DNA of 64,000 nucleotides. Source: Holothuria scabra (Eukaryota; Echinodermata; Holothuroidea; Aspidochirotida; Holothuriidae). Both the position numbers and the translations under genes were made by a program. Location: NCBI GenBank assembly GCA_037179385.1, contig CM074179.1, positions 32,865,903 to 32,929,902 of the forward strand, in the 5' to 3' direction. Positions 37,401 through 47,200 of this stretch are shown piece after piece. The notes under the pieces were generated by a model. The model did no database searches, had not been told where the DNA came from, and saw only the letters and a list, made by a program, of their open reading frames with translations. Positions within the stretch are counted from its first letter, which is position 1. The number at the start of each line of letters is the position of its first letter.

Positions 37401-39501
37401 AGATTGCTCTGAGGACATTTTTCCAACATGTTATCAGAAAGGCAGTAAAGTATATAATTCTCCCAAGCCAGAAATCTGGATCATTACCTTGACATCAATT
37501 AGTCTACCAATTACAGCTGGAAGTCACCCAAAGATAAAGAAAAAGGTACCTGCTCAGTTGTATCCCCCTTGACTGATGGTCCACAAGATCAAAGATCAGC
37601 AAATGTAGGCCTAATAGGGGTTCTCAATACTGAAGGCTGGTATTACATTAAAGACCCAGATTAAAAAAGTGTTCATGAGACCGAAGGTTTGCTAGATCAA
37701 AGAGAAAACAGGCTCAGAGAAACAAAACATGAGAAACAGTTCTCAGTCAAGCCCAACATTTAAAATCTGCTTGACCTGTGAATTAACAGTTAGGGTAAAT
37801 TAGGGGGTTTTAGACCACTTAAGGATATTTGGTTTTTAAAATAAAATCAAGCAAGGTAATTGAAACAACTTACATTTGGTCAACATCTCCAATGCCTGTA
37901 CTTACAATTTATGTTTGTCCTTGATTTTATTAGTTTCCTCCTATTGGGTTATGAAATGTTAACAAAAGAGGTCGAAAATTGGCTATTTTCAACCTATCTT
38001 AGGGTATTTTCAACCTCCCTATTGAAAACCATGCAAATTTATGGTAAAATTAACTTTATGAGGGTCATAAGAGGTAATCATCTAAATGTTGTGATAAAAG
38101 TTACCAATGAAGCTAACTCTTTTACATCTGGTAAATGACCATGAATTATGGCTCTTAAAATAAAAATTGATCAAATCCATGTAATTTCAATGATTTTATG
38201 AAGGTTTAAAACTAGGTGGTCGAAAATAGCCTTAAACACTGAAAAGTGTTGGGTGGTTTTCAACCTCCCCACTAAATGAAAGCACACACAATTTAGGGGC
38301 AAGTTTTGTGTGTGACAACATCCCTCCAACTTATTTTTATTTAGTTAATCAAGTCTGACCATTTAATAATAAAATTTGTGCGCATAAAGATATTTGGAAA
38401 TAAGCATCGTGGCTTATGAACCATTGTAAGAAAACATGATTTGTAACCAAGTTCATCTGCATTTGGCTTTTGAGTTCAGATTTTTTGTTTTAAATGATTA
38501 GTTCAGGTCAAAAGGTGGGTGATTTTTAAATGCCATTAGTTAAAATTACTTATTGATCAAGTCTTCAGAACTGTTGTTTTTTCAAGATATTTACAATTTG
38601 CAGAAAAGGCTTAGGCGGTCAGAAATACCCTGTAGGTTGAAAACCCCCTAGTTTACCGATTGCCTGTTTTTCACTGAATGACAAATTTTTGCGAAGGTCC
38701 ACAAGGTGCATGGAAGGCTTTCAGGACTAAAATTGCATTATTTTAATGGCAGAAGCTGTAACTGCAGGGTTAACTAGTTACAGTGTATGTCATGTACTGT
38801 ATGCTCATTAAGGCTTGCAACACCAAAGGTCTGCCTAGCCTAGCCTAACAAGTTTTTGATTATGCAACAGAAAGAAAACATTTTGATAACGTTCAAGACT
38901 TTTCATTGGCATTTGACAGTATTAATGCACACAGTGAGAAAAATCTGGGGAATGGAGTAGGTCCTACAGAATATTGAGTCTACCAATAAACAAAGTTCAG
39001 TACAGAATACCCTTGCCAAATCACTAACTTAACCGAATCACAATGCAGAGTCATAGGCCTAGTACAGTACTGTAACTATGCCTAACGTTAGAGGAGGCTA
39101 GGCCACCTTTTCAAGGGAATCGGTACTGTAACTCACTGTGTTAGGCTGCACTTTACCCGGTGATAAGCAAGAAGTGATAGGCTATCTGTAAATTCCTAGA
39201 GTGAATGACATCTATGCCTAGACCAAAAGTCACTTGAAGTTACACAATGTTTTCATGCAGGGTTAAAAATACAGCTACACACCTATTTTACAAACAATTG
39301 AAGAGAATCTGGTGGTAAAAAATCATGGGATACATCGAAATCTGTCTGCTTGCGAAGTTGCTGTATGTTGTTGTGGAACCTTTCAAGAAGCGCGCCCTCT
39401 TCTATGTTATCGAACTTTCGACCAATCATACATGGTCGCTTCCAAACGTGATCGCTCATTATATTTTGAAATGTAAAGTAGAGCAGGTGGCTCCTTGCCA
39501 T
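21871..39501 (-). CDS. Unrecognised 12-exon gene, 688-residue basic Ser-rich protein
   Basis: Exons in transcript order: 39501-39296, 35080-34882, 34292-34230, 33585-33511, 32740-32689, 28678-28344, 26935-26860, 26135-26084, 25447-25332, 24651-24482, 23997-23575, 22170-21871. Every junction is GT-AG, phases agree throughout, and the total is 2067 nt. The first intron uses a weak GTTTGT donor and is the least certain join; an internal Met 14 codons in (MSDHVW) is an alternative start. Visible parts: an N-terminal segment with PCMIGRKFDNIEEG; a strongly basic stretch in exon 2 (RSERNKRRERRKR), which could be a nuclear signal; a short KLGLFNQGKKSSKIFR motif; a Gln/Arg/Ser-His low-complexity region in exon 6; PPWEEISKEFEESL and DYLNSVYDDLRKLIETYG, likely helical; and a C-terminal RRRRHPHKR followed by the acidic SSDTDEDEDDD. 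No signal peptide, membrane segment or catalytic motif is seen. Function unknown. Confidence 0.75.
22248..22547 (-). mobile_element. TTAA-flanked 300 bp MITE (family P1), copy 3
   Basis: Well preserved, inverse to copy 2. TTAA lies at 22248-22251 and 22544-22547, with ends AGGGCCAAACCTCTCACCCC and GGTGAGAGAACTGGGCCT. It lies in the last intron of the 688-residue gene, 78 bp before the acceptor of the last exon (22170) as transcribed. Confidence 0.85.
24008..24120 (+). repeat. Two diverged tandem units of about 50 bp
   Basis: CAACATGTACTATATATT and TTTGTCAATTTATTCAG recur as CAACATGTACTATACATT and TTTGTCAATGTATTCAG. The pair lies in intron 10 of the 688-residue gene, next to exon 11. Confidence 0.6.
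27015..27325 (-). mobile_element. 300 bp MITE (family P1), copy 4, degraded ends
   Basis: Recognisable by ACCCCAAACTGCAATTTT, TCTCAATTGACACAGATC, ATGAAGCAATAAACTGAG and GTGGGAGGGCCTTAAGAAGG. The terminal TTAA sites are no longer clear. It lies in intron 6 of the 688-residue gene. Confidence 0.65.
28174..28317. repeat. Two adjacent palindromes
   Basis: The first, at 28174-28203, has 13 bp perfect arms (TATGTGTAGCACT) around a 4 nt loop. The second, at 28231-28317, is an imperfect AT-rich palindrome: GAGTTAAAAAGAGTAGTTTA pairs with TAAACTACTCTTATTAACTC, and AAATATAGCTATATTT lies at the centre. Both lie 25-170 bp past the donor of exon 6 (28344) of the 688-residue gene, so in the transcript they form potential hairpins just inside intron 6. 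Confidence 0.75.
29260..31431 (+). repeat. Satellite array S1, about 14 units of 146 bp, rich in TGACCT half-sites
   Basis: Head-to-tail units of about 146 bp (some 155 bp) in intron 5 of the 688-residue gene. Each carries GTGACCCCAAATGACCTTTG near its start, then CGATAGGGATCATCTACT, CACACACCAAATATGAGC and a GAGATATCGTGTTTACGAAG-type end. The first two units (from about 29378) are diverged; later ones are much more alike. Most units contain TGACCTTTTGACCT (DR2 of AGGTCA on the minus strand), TGACCCCAAATGACCT (DR4-like), and in some units TGACCTTTGACCT (perfect DR1). The array runs straight into a (CA)n tract and a hairpin. A related array is at 56560-58150. Confidence 0.92.
31432..31499 (+). 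repeat. (CA)n microsatellite at the end of array S1
   Basis: About 68 bp of CA repeats with occasional ATACA interruptions, immediately after the last S1 unit (ending GCGTCACATACACACA). The same order of units, GTCACA and (CA)n is found at the end of array S2. Confidence 0.95.
31515..31552 (+). repeat. Terminal hairpin after array S1
   Basis: GATTCCTTGCC, a short loop, then GGCAAGGAATC, followed by an A-rich tail. The equivalent after array S2 is GGTTCCTTTGC and CGCAAGGAACC with AAAAAC behind it (58262-58292). The shared position suggests the hairpin is a structural end of one element family. Confidence 0.8.
35400..36200 (+). repeat. Dispersed repeat R1, uninterrupted copy with empty insertion site
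   Basis: Collinear with 1768-2105 plus 3649-4115. At 35731-35740 it reads GGCTAGAATG, where the other copy has GGCTA, then the 1.5 kb composite element, then TAGAAC. It also keeps the foldback (about 35927-36045). It lies in intron 1 of the 688-residue gene. Ends are approximate. Confidence 0.75.
36201..39295. other. Intron 1 remainder of the 688-residue gene, no gene seen
   Basis: About 3 kb without a supported gene. Around 36855-37060 there are several related words of the form CCCGNNGGACAAGTA (for example CAGTCCGGGACAAGTAAAAA and CCCGATGGACAAGTAATAAA), a degraded dispersed repeat. Around 37980-38650 the phrase TTTTCAACCTCCC/GAAAACCCCCTA recurs in both orientations. Apparent frames of about 150 codons (for example 36189-36656) are Pro/Ser/Phe-rich and lack gene features. 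Confidence 0.4.
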
Positions 39502-39788
39502 AAAATGCCACTCGTAGACACGTCTGGTTACTCTAGCCTAAGATCTCAACTCGTTACTTCCATGCTACATATCGGGTAGCGTATCAAAAATCTCAGCTGA
39601 GTTGTGCTGTTTGATTGACATCAAGTTCAAGGTATTCAGCGAAGTTCAATTTACACAAGATTCAGAAAGTAAGGTATGTACTTAACGCATGGCAGCCTCA
39701 AACTTAAGTGAATAGACACACACTTATCATATTCACTTCAAGGCTGTTCAGCATATTCATTCTTTTACAGTGGTGTATTCAGCTCAGT
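39502..39788. promoter_or_regulatory. Presumed 5' region of the 688-residue gene
   Basis: The sequence immediately upstream of the first ATG (39501, minus strand). There is no clear TATA box. A promoter is inferred only from position. The sequence upstream from here is occupied by MITE P1 copy 5. Confidence 0.25.
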
Positions 39789-40094
39789 TTAACGGCACTA
39801 TTCTCTTACCCAAAACAGTACCAATTCTCCTATCATTCTTACTTAAACCCCTCCCACAGTTGTCTGAAATTCTTCCTCATCCAGACACAATCTCAGGTTT
39901 TTGCCTCGGGTGAGTGTAAAAAAGCTTAAAGTGTATAATAAAGCACTGTCATTACAGTTCTTGCCGTGTAAAATAAGCTTTGGTACTCTACATTTTTTAA
40001 ATAAGCTGTCAATCAAAGAGCTCAGCAGATTGAGAAATTCGGTAAACCTCTACAGGAATTGTAGTTTGGGATGGTGAGAGGATTGGTCCTTCAT
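39789..40094 (+). mobile_element. 300 bp MITE (family P1), copy 5, partly degraded
   Basis: The left TTAA (39789-39792) is kept; the right end has decayed (GGTCCTTCATGG where GGCCCTTTAA is expected). The interior matches the family: ACCCCTCCCACAGTTGTCTG, TCCAGACACAATCTCAGG, AGCTGTCAATCAAAGAGCTC and TAGTTTGGGATGGTGAGAGG. Confidence 0.75.
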
Positions 40095-43000
40095 GGTTAA
40101 CTTGAATGAATTTTCTCCCATGCAAGGGTGGATGAGGACCATTTGATACGAAATTTCCTGACTGGCAAATGGTAACCCTTATTCCTAACCTAGTCCTTAA
40201 CCAGACCTTAACAATACAATGGCAACAGCCAATCAAGAAACACCTCCTTAAACAGTGCGCATCAAACTATAAATTAATGTGCTGAATTTTGATAACACTC
40301 AATGGTCTTGTAATCCACCCAGGATATGCTCTTAAGCATTTTTTGAAGGTTTGTGTTTGCACAAGAAGGTCGTTTGCAGCCGGCGAGTGGCAAATTACTC
40401 GAAGTGCTCTCCAGACCCGAGATCCGCAATTTCTGATTGTTTACATATCTCATATGAAAGATATCACTAGCGTATCCAGAGGAGGAAATAGAAGTAGAAC
40501 AGGGACGATGGGAGATTGAAAAACAGAGGAAGAGACGGAGCGAGAAAAGGTAGAGGAAAAGGAAAATGAAAATTTAATGGATGAAAAGAAAGCTCAAAAT
40601 ATAGCATTGCTTCGTTTCCTTAAGCCTATAAGCACACAAATGTAATTTTCGACTGTCTGAGTGATTCGATTTTTCAAAATGTACGCCCCCCCCCCCCCCC
40701 CAGTTGATGGTGGTTCAACCCTTAGTGATTTTGTCAAACAGAACTAAGTGCGGGCTTTCACATATTTTTTTTGTCAATATTAGGAATAATTATTCATTGA
40801 TTGTATGGGAAATGAATGGAAACTGGGATATTTCCTGATTAATTCGCAAGTTTCTGGACGTTCCTAGACTTTGCAAAGTCTTTCTCGACGATGTCACCCC
40901 CTACAAAATTGTTCAAAATTTTATTCCGTACATCTCCAACAACTCTCATACCAACGCTCTCCACATATACGCGCCCAGTATCAACGTCCACCCTGTATCC
41001 AGGATGACACAGAAAGAGAGAGAACGATTGAGGGTATTATTAAAGAGGGAGTAAAATCACGATTTCGTGAAATCACTGACGAGAGTACCACATTGCGATC
41101 TGTGGTAAATTTATTCGAGCAAATTATCCGAGCAGATTCTGCAGAGTCTAGGACGTTTCTTGTTTATTGATGGTAGCACTCCGCATAAATAGTGTTAAAG
41201 CCTCCAGGACCTCCAACTGATATGTTCCCGTCTATGACTATGGCTGTTAACACCCCCCAGTTTTCCATGCCTGGTAGCAACCCGATTCACATTGTTGATA
41301 GTGCGCACATGAGTGAGGAAGTCAACCCTCGCTGTAACCAATCAAGAAATATGAACACTTTGTAATCAATTCATTTGTTTTAATGTAGAGAAATTACCAA
41401 GTGTTACATGTCTCATCAAACGCAAAATGTATTGACTACCGTACTAAAAGAAAAAGCAAATCGGCTAAACATATTATTTCTTCATGCCGCAAATATTTGG
41501 GGTGCATGGGTACACTTGATATAATATCCCCTCAAAATTATTGATCAAGATCCCTCACCTTATTATGCAAGCAAAGTACGAACGACTTATGCGGCCATCG
41601 AAAAAATGGGCATGGAACCCCCCCCCCCTCCCCCTCCCCTTTCCTAGATAGGGGCGATTTCTCTCCTCTGGACACAAGTTTGTATTTTAAAAAAATCTCT
41701 CCAAAAACCTTTTTTCTCCCTAAACCCTTTTTTATTTTAGTTTTCTTTAAAATCATTTTTTTTCTTCTAAAATGCAGTTGTTTTAAAAGACTACGATGTC
41801 CGAGAACTGACACCTGTGTATCACGTTTCATTCAAGGGCCTCGCTTTGGTGATCACATCCTACTGTTAACTGAAATCCTTCCCCAAGACGCCAGTGGCCT
41901 ATCTGGTTTCATCTATCAAGTTTGAGAGAGGGAGGGAGGAGCATGTTTTCCATGTGAAAGCTGAATTTCCGTTTTATCGACTGCTTCATCCAGTGACCGT
42001 ATGTCAAATTTAATAAGCTTAATTTTAGATATAAGTAGGTGCCTTTTATTTGTTTTTATGAGATGCTTGTAAATCCGTTTTGTTATATTGTCATTTTATG
42101 ATTTACGTCAATAAATTTGCACTTGAACTTGATAAACCTAGTTGGCGGGTCATGTGACACACTGCCCAAAATATCCACAGAAATCTGACAGGCACTTGAG
42201 TTTTACAAAATGGCATGGTTTTCGGAAGCAAGTCTGAAGTTTTAAAAGATATGCACGAAAAAGGACAAACGTCATTGTCGAGGGATAAATTTTAATGGAA
42301 AATTAACTTCCAAAATTTCACTACATATCACTTTCGGGAAGCCTTAAAAAGCTATTCGTGGGTTTTACATCACGGTCTTCCTCAACAAAATGCTCGAAAT
42401 ATCCAAATTCTTTCAAGCATTTGCCGGTGTAGTATCATAACTAGGGTACATATGTACGAAAAATCAGAGAGGAAATATATCGCCACTCATTTGGGAAGCC
42501 TACAGCTTAAAAACAATCATTCTTCTGCCTGTTTTTAAATCTTGTTTAACACAGTGCCCGAAATGACCTATTATTCGCTCTGATCAAAGTAACATTTTCA
42601 TGAAAGATATAAAATTGCAAACAACGGTTTGAGATATATTCGGATAAACAGCTTAGGAAATAAGGTTTTCATCAGCCCCACTTCCATACTGTAGTCTTGC
42701 AACTAAATGGATACAGAATTGGGAAATATTCGGATAGATGCGTACTTTTTAACAAGGTGTTCTTAATTGGTTGTTGCATTGTATTGTGCGAATGTGTTTT
42801 TTAGAGTTAGGGAGGTTAAGGATTAGGGCTATCGTTGCCAGTTAGGAAATTTCTTGTTAAACAGTGCGCATCGCCCCAAATATTCCGGTGAAGGTTGAAA
42901 AATGCTGGAACGTTTCAATTTCCAAATTAATTCAACAGTCAGACTGACTGAAGGTGTTCGGGTGCAGTGTCTCATTAGTTTCTTACGTGTCCTGCACCTA

Positions 43001-43729
43001 GAACCAAATTCGGGCTGAGGGTATGAAAATCGGGTAATTCGTTTTTAAATGCCATAATGACACGATGTCAGAATGTCATCGCGTGAGTCTGTCATTCAAA
43101 CCCGACTCGTAACGTGACATTTTTTTTTCGAAAGGTATAACTTGCAAAAGTAAATCATTCATAGTCGGGATTTCGAGCAATCATATAGACAATTTCATGA
43201 TTAATTCAATACATATATAGAAATTAGCCAAGAGTCAAAATAGAGTAAAATACATAAGCATGTTTTCAATTCCGCTTTATGGGTTTTCCCCGACCGAAAA
43301 GCAACAAGACCATTTCATCCAATGATAGTGGTACATTTCATCCAGTCATTGTCTTTTCAAAGTAGTGACTGCTTAGATCCTACTTCTAAGCCCGTGAAAT
43401 GTTTTTTTAACGGCTGTCTGAAGGGTCTGATTTGACAAAATTGTCTGTAAGCTACGCACCAGCAAAAAGTGGTTCAGTTCAGTTCATTAGGACTTTCTTC
43501 CAATCTCTTACCATATATAAAATCAATAACAACATTCTGAGAGTGGTAAAGGTAACGAAATTACAGCATGTAAGGATTATCATACTTAAGTACACCATGA
43601 AATAATAACTTTACTTAACAAAACAAGATAAGAGACTGAAGAGTGGCAACTAAAAGCTCCTAGAAGCTTGTGGGTGTTGACACCCCTTAAAAACAGACAG
43701 AATACGCGACAAAAGGGAAGAAAAACACA
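40095..43729. other. Gene-poor intergenic DNA with degraded repeats
   Basis: No supported gene. A diverged module containing TTTTCGACTGTCTGAG and TTCGATTTTT is at 40622-40690, with related copies at 43392-43480 and 43993-44083. Poly(C) tracts lie near 40684-40702 and 41619-41638. The frame of 99 codons at 40871-41170 has no recognisable homology and no splice or start support. Confidence 0.4.
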
Positions 43730-43734
43730 AAAAC

Positions 43735-43935
43735 AAGGAAGATCAAAGACGGAAGTCCAAAGGCAGTTTGCAATGAAATGAACTTTAAGCTGCTTTTTAA
43801 ATGCGTGTGGTGTTTTACTGTTAGTAACTTCCAAGGGGGGAGGAATTCCATACTTTTGCATCTATAAATCGAAGACCAAGTTGAGATGACCTAAGTCTAC
43901 AAAGACTCCGTTTAGAAGATCCTCTTATCATAACT
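43735..43935 (-). pseudogene. 3' fragment of a second non-LTR retrotransposon
   Basis: Read on the minus strand it gives SLCRLRSSQLGLRFIDAKVW then NSSP, and after a frame change at a C run, LEVTNSKTPHAFKKQLKVHF. The pattern R-SSQ-G-RF---K-WN-SP followed by -NS-T-H-FK--LK is the usual C-terminal tail of LINE reverse transcriptases. The fragment is about 200 bp, frameshifted and dead. It differs from the LINE at 594-1500. Confidence 0.6.
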
Positions 43936-43989
43936 CTAGTTTCAAGAGAACACTTTTTACAGACTAAAACTCAAAACAGCGACTGCTTA

Positions 43990-46900
43990 TGCCCTTAAGC
44001 CTAGACATGCCATTTTCGACTGTCTGAGGGGTTCGATTTTTTATTTTTTTTTCACTTGCTCCGCGCCAACCAATAAAAGCGCTCCGTTTTGATTTCAGTT
44101 TCAAGTATTTATTTCTTAGACCATCCTTGTAAATCTGGGAAATGTCATTACAGCTTTCCGAGGGGTATGGTTTCTCCAAAATATTGTCTGTTTGCCTTGC
44201 CTCAGCCGTTGGCGGGCTCCTCTTAGAAAGTCTTTCGGACAGAATTACTTTTTTCGGGTGAAAAATCTTCTGCCTCCAAAGTGAAACGTTTCCGTACGTC
44301 ATTCAGTCTATAGGAATTCCTATTGAAGGTAGACAATACGTGTGTGGGGAGTTCTCTGCCCAGAAAATGTACCCTGTGCAAAAGACTAGCCATTGGTAGC
44401 GCCACCACATTTGGCGCAGAGGGCACGGAAAAATGTGAAAAACGCCACCACAGACAGACGTAAATATCACTTACCAGTCTGGCTGGTAATTAATCGTGAT
44501 TTATAGGTTTCATTAACAATAACGTGAGAAAAATTGTGAATCTAATGACTGGTTTATTTTCAGTTTTCGTTTGAAACGTTTTAGAAGATTCAGCAAATCA
44601 GGAGTCCCACAAAATGATAAAAAACTTTAGGTTCAATTAATTTCTCATAAGAAATGCACTGACAAAACTAATAACGAGTAATAAGGATTACAACACATAT
44701 AAAGTACACAAGAAATAAGAAGGGCTGATGAGCACCGCTTAGCAAAAAAAAAAAAAAAAAATCCCTAATTGGCACTTGCGCTAAATCCTAATATAATCCC
44801 TTAGTCTAACAAAGAATACAATCGATACAATATAAAAACCACAACCAATAAAGACATTCTTTGTTAAACAGTGCTCATCAGCTGAAAAGCCATTCTGTTC
44901 ATCAAAGCTAGTGACATTGAATTAAAAAAACAACAACAACAAAAACAAAAAAAAGAAAATGAATGAAGAGAGAAATAGTACTTAAAGCACTTATAAGGTG
45001 GAGGGTAGTATGACAAATATCTGTAGAACTTGAAAGTGATACTTGCTGGAAGGGTCATTTTGTGGATTGCTTTTACTTAACGACATTTTGCCAAATAACT
45101 TGCTAACCTTTGAATTCCATGTACTGTAGTTAGGAAAGCGAGGGCTGGGTTCAAGGCATTTGACTAAGGCTCCGGCCTTGCCCTCCACTGCTGATGGATG
45201 TGAATGGGATAATTTGGAGAGGAAAATAGCGGGTCATTCATTAAAATTTAAATGGATTAACAAGAAGGTTGGATATATAGCAAATAGAGTTATCCGAAAT
45301 GAAAGGGTAGCAAGAAGGTAAAGAGAGCAAGAATTGGGAAGGGAACTTTAGAGGACAGAAGGAGCCTGACAGGTAAACAAGGGTGATCCCGCCATTCTTA
45401 AGCCATGGAAAAGTGTTCACTCTCTCAGACGGATCTGTTCCCTAATTGCCTTTAGATGAGGCTCACAAAGGATTTGTCCTAATGTTCATAAGACGAAAAA
45501 TATTAACTAACATAAGATGTCCCTTAAAAATTTTATGGGATGTTAATGTGACTTATTATGTAAGTCAAAGGGGCACAAAATGGGATTATAGTAGCGTCCA
45601 ACCGGTCGGGTTTTATGTCAAGCTAAAATATCATACGGAAAGAGTAGGTGGCTAACCAACTCCAATTTTGCTTCAATTGGTCTCTTTCAAAACACCGGCC
45701 GGGGTCAGATTGGAAAACTGTAGAATGAAAAAGAATGAAAACCCTATCTTACTTTGACTTGGCTGACGACTGAACCCACAACCATTGATACAGTAAGATT
45801 TTGTTTATGGAATTGACAGCTTTACTTAAACATGTGATTGTTATGATCAGATCACATGACGGTTTCTTTTTCCACTTCATCCGAAGAAGCAGACCATAAT
45901 CTTATTAACAGCTGAGTTTTCAGGAGTGGAGCTAGGATTTGCCCTACAGGGGGCCAAGCTTCCCCGACAGGGAACAGCATTCCAAAGCCCCGCCAAAGGT
46001 GATGTGTTTTCGTTGGGACATGACTGGAAGAATTTGACTCCCGCGTTAGGCTCCGAATTTTTTTGAGCTTTCTTTTTAGCAAATAATTCAAAATCCGAAG
46101 CTGGTTTGTAAAGACCAATTGAATAATCGGGATGTTTGTTGAAGAAAACGATGCCCCCCATATGATCAAAGTTGAAAACGTTGGGCGACAGAGATGCGTT
46201 TGGGGTAACGCATGTAAGGCCTATACATATTATGCTCTCAGAAGATACTGTAACTGAAACTTGTCCCAAAACGTTTTTACCTTAAACAAAGATTTGATAA
46301 TGAAGAGCTTATATTGGAGCAATTTTGGAATTTAATGAAAGAAAATGTGTTTTTTGGTGTAAAAGGTAAAACTGAACAATTTTGGGGTTGTATTAAGTGA
46401 TCAGCCTTTTAGGAGTAAACTAAATAGGATTTCCGGGTGATTGAAGTTGGCTGCTTAACCGGTTTTTGATTTCTAGGAGTATCCACCGGAACTGGGAAAT
46501 TTTCCGAAAATATTTTGACATTTTAAACAAAGATTTGAAAACCTGAAGCTTATATTGGAAAGGGAATTGTAATTTAATAAGAGATTTTGGAAAGGTTATT
46601 GAAGACTCTGACCTTTTTATCAGAATTATCAAGTAAACCGCCAGGGGATTACTTAATATTATAATGCAGACCCTAGGACGATAGTGATTAACTTTCCCGA
46701 AAAAGTTTGGCTTCTCCTAACAATATTTTGAAATCTTCAATGTGAGAGAAATGTTAATAAGGAAACGAAAGCATTTCTGCTTTTTGGGGGAGAGATTTTT
46801 TCCCGAGAAATGAAATCCTACTCGAAAGACTATCTAAGCGGAGCGCCACCACTGGTTGGCGCGGAGCGCACAGGAAACTTTTAAAAATCACTACCTCTCA

Positions 46901-47200
46901 GATAGCCGGAAATGTCATTCCCCAGACTTGTAAGAAGGGTTTAAGCAGTGGCTGTTCTAAGTTTCATTTGCAATAATATGTTTCACTTGAACTAAATTAG
47001 CAAAGTGATCAGAAATAATTCCTAATATTGATAAAAAACGGCTAACCATGTGTAAGCCCGAAATGTCCTGTTCTGCAAACTCTTCGATTCAAACACTAAG
47101 TGGAGCCCTAGAATTGGATGCAGCGGAGCGTACAAGAAAAAAAATGAAAAATTGGACAGTTCAAACAGCCGGAAATGGCATTCTCCAGACTTGTTACTGA
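43990..47200. repeat. Scattered degenerate GCGCTCCG module
   Basis: A module of about 90-100 bp recurs in both orientations: plus at 43993-44083 (GCTCCGCGCCAACCAATAA) and 44127-44220 (GGAAATGTCATTACAGC, GCCGTTGGCGGGCTCC), minus at 44385-44460, 46845-46945 (GCCGGAAATGTCATTCCCC, GGTTGGCGCGGAGCGC) and 47098-47195 (GCCGGAAATGGCATTCTCC). Copies are very diverged. The origin is unknown; no coding capacity was seen between them. Confidence 0.45.

Noticed and set aside
40871..41170. 99-codon plus-strand frame as a gene
   Set aside because: No recognisable domain, no splice support, and it lies in a repeat-rich intergenic stretch; chance frame is more likely.
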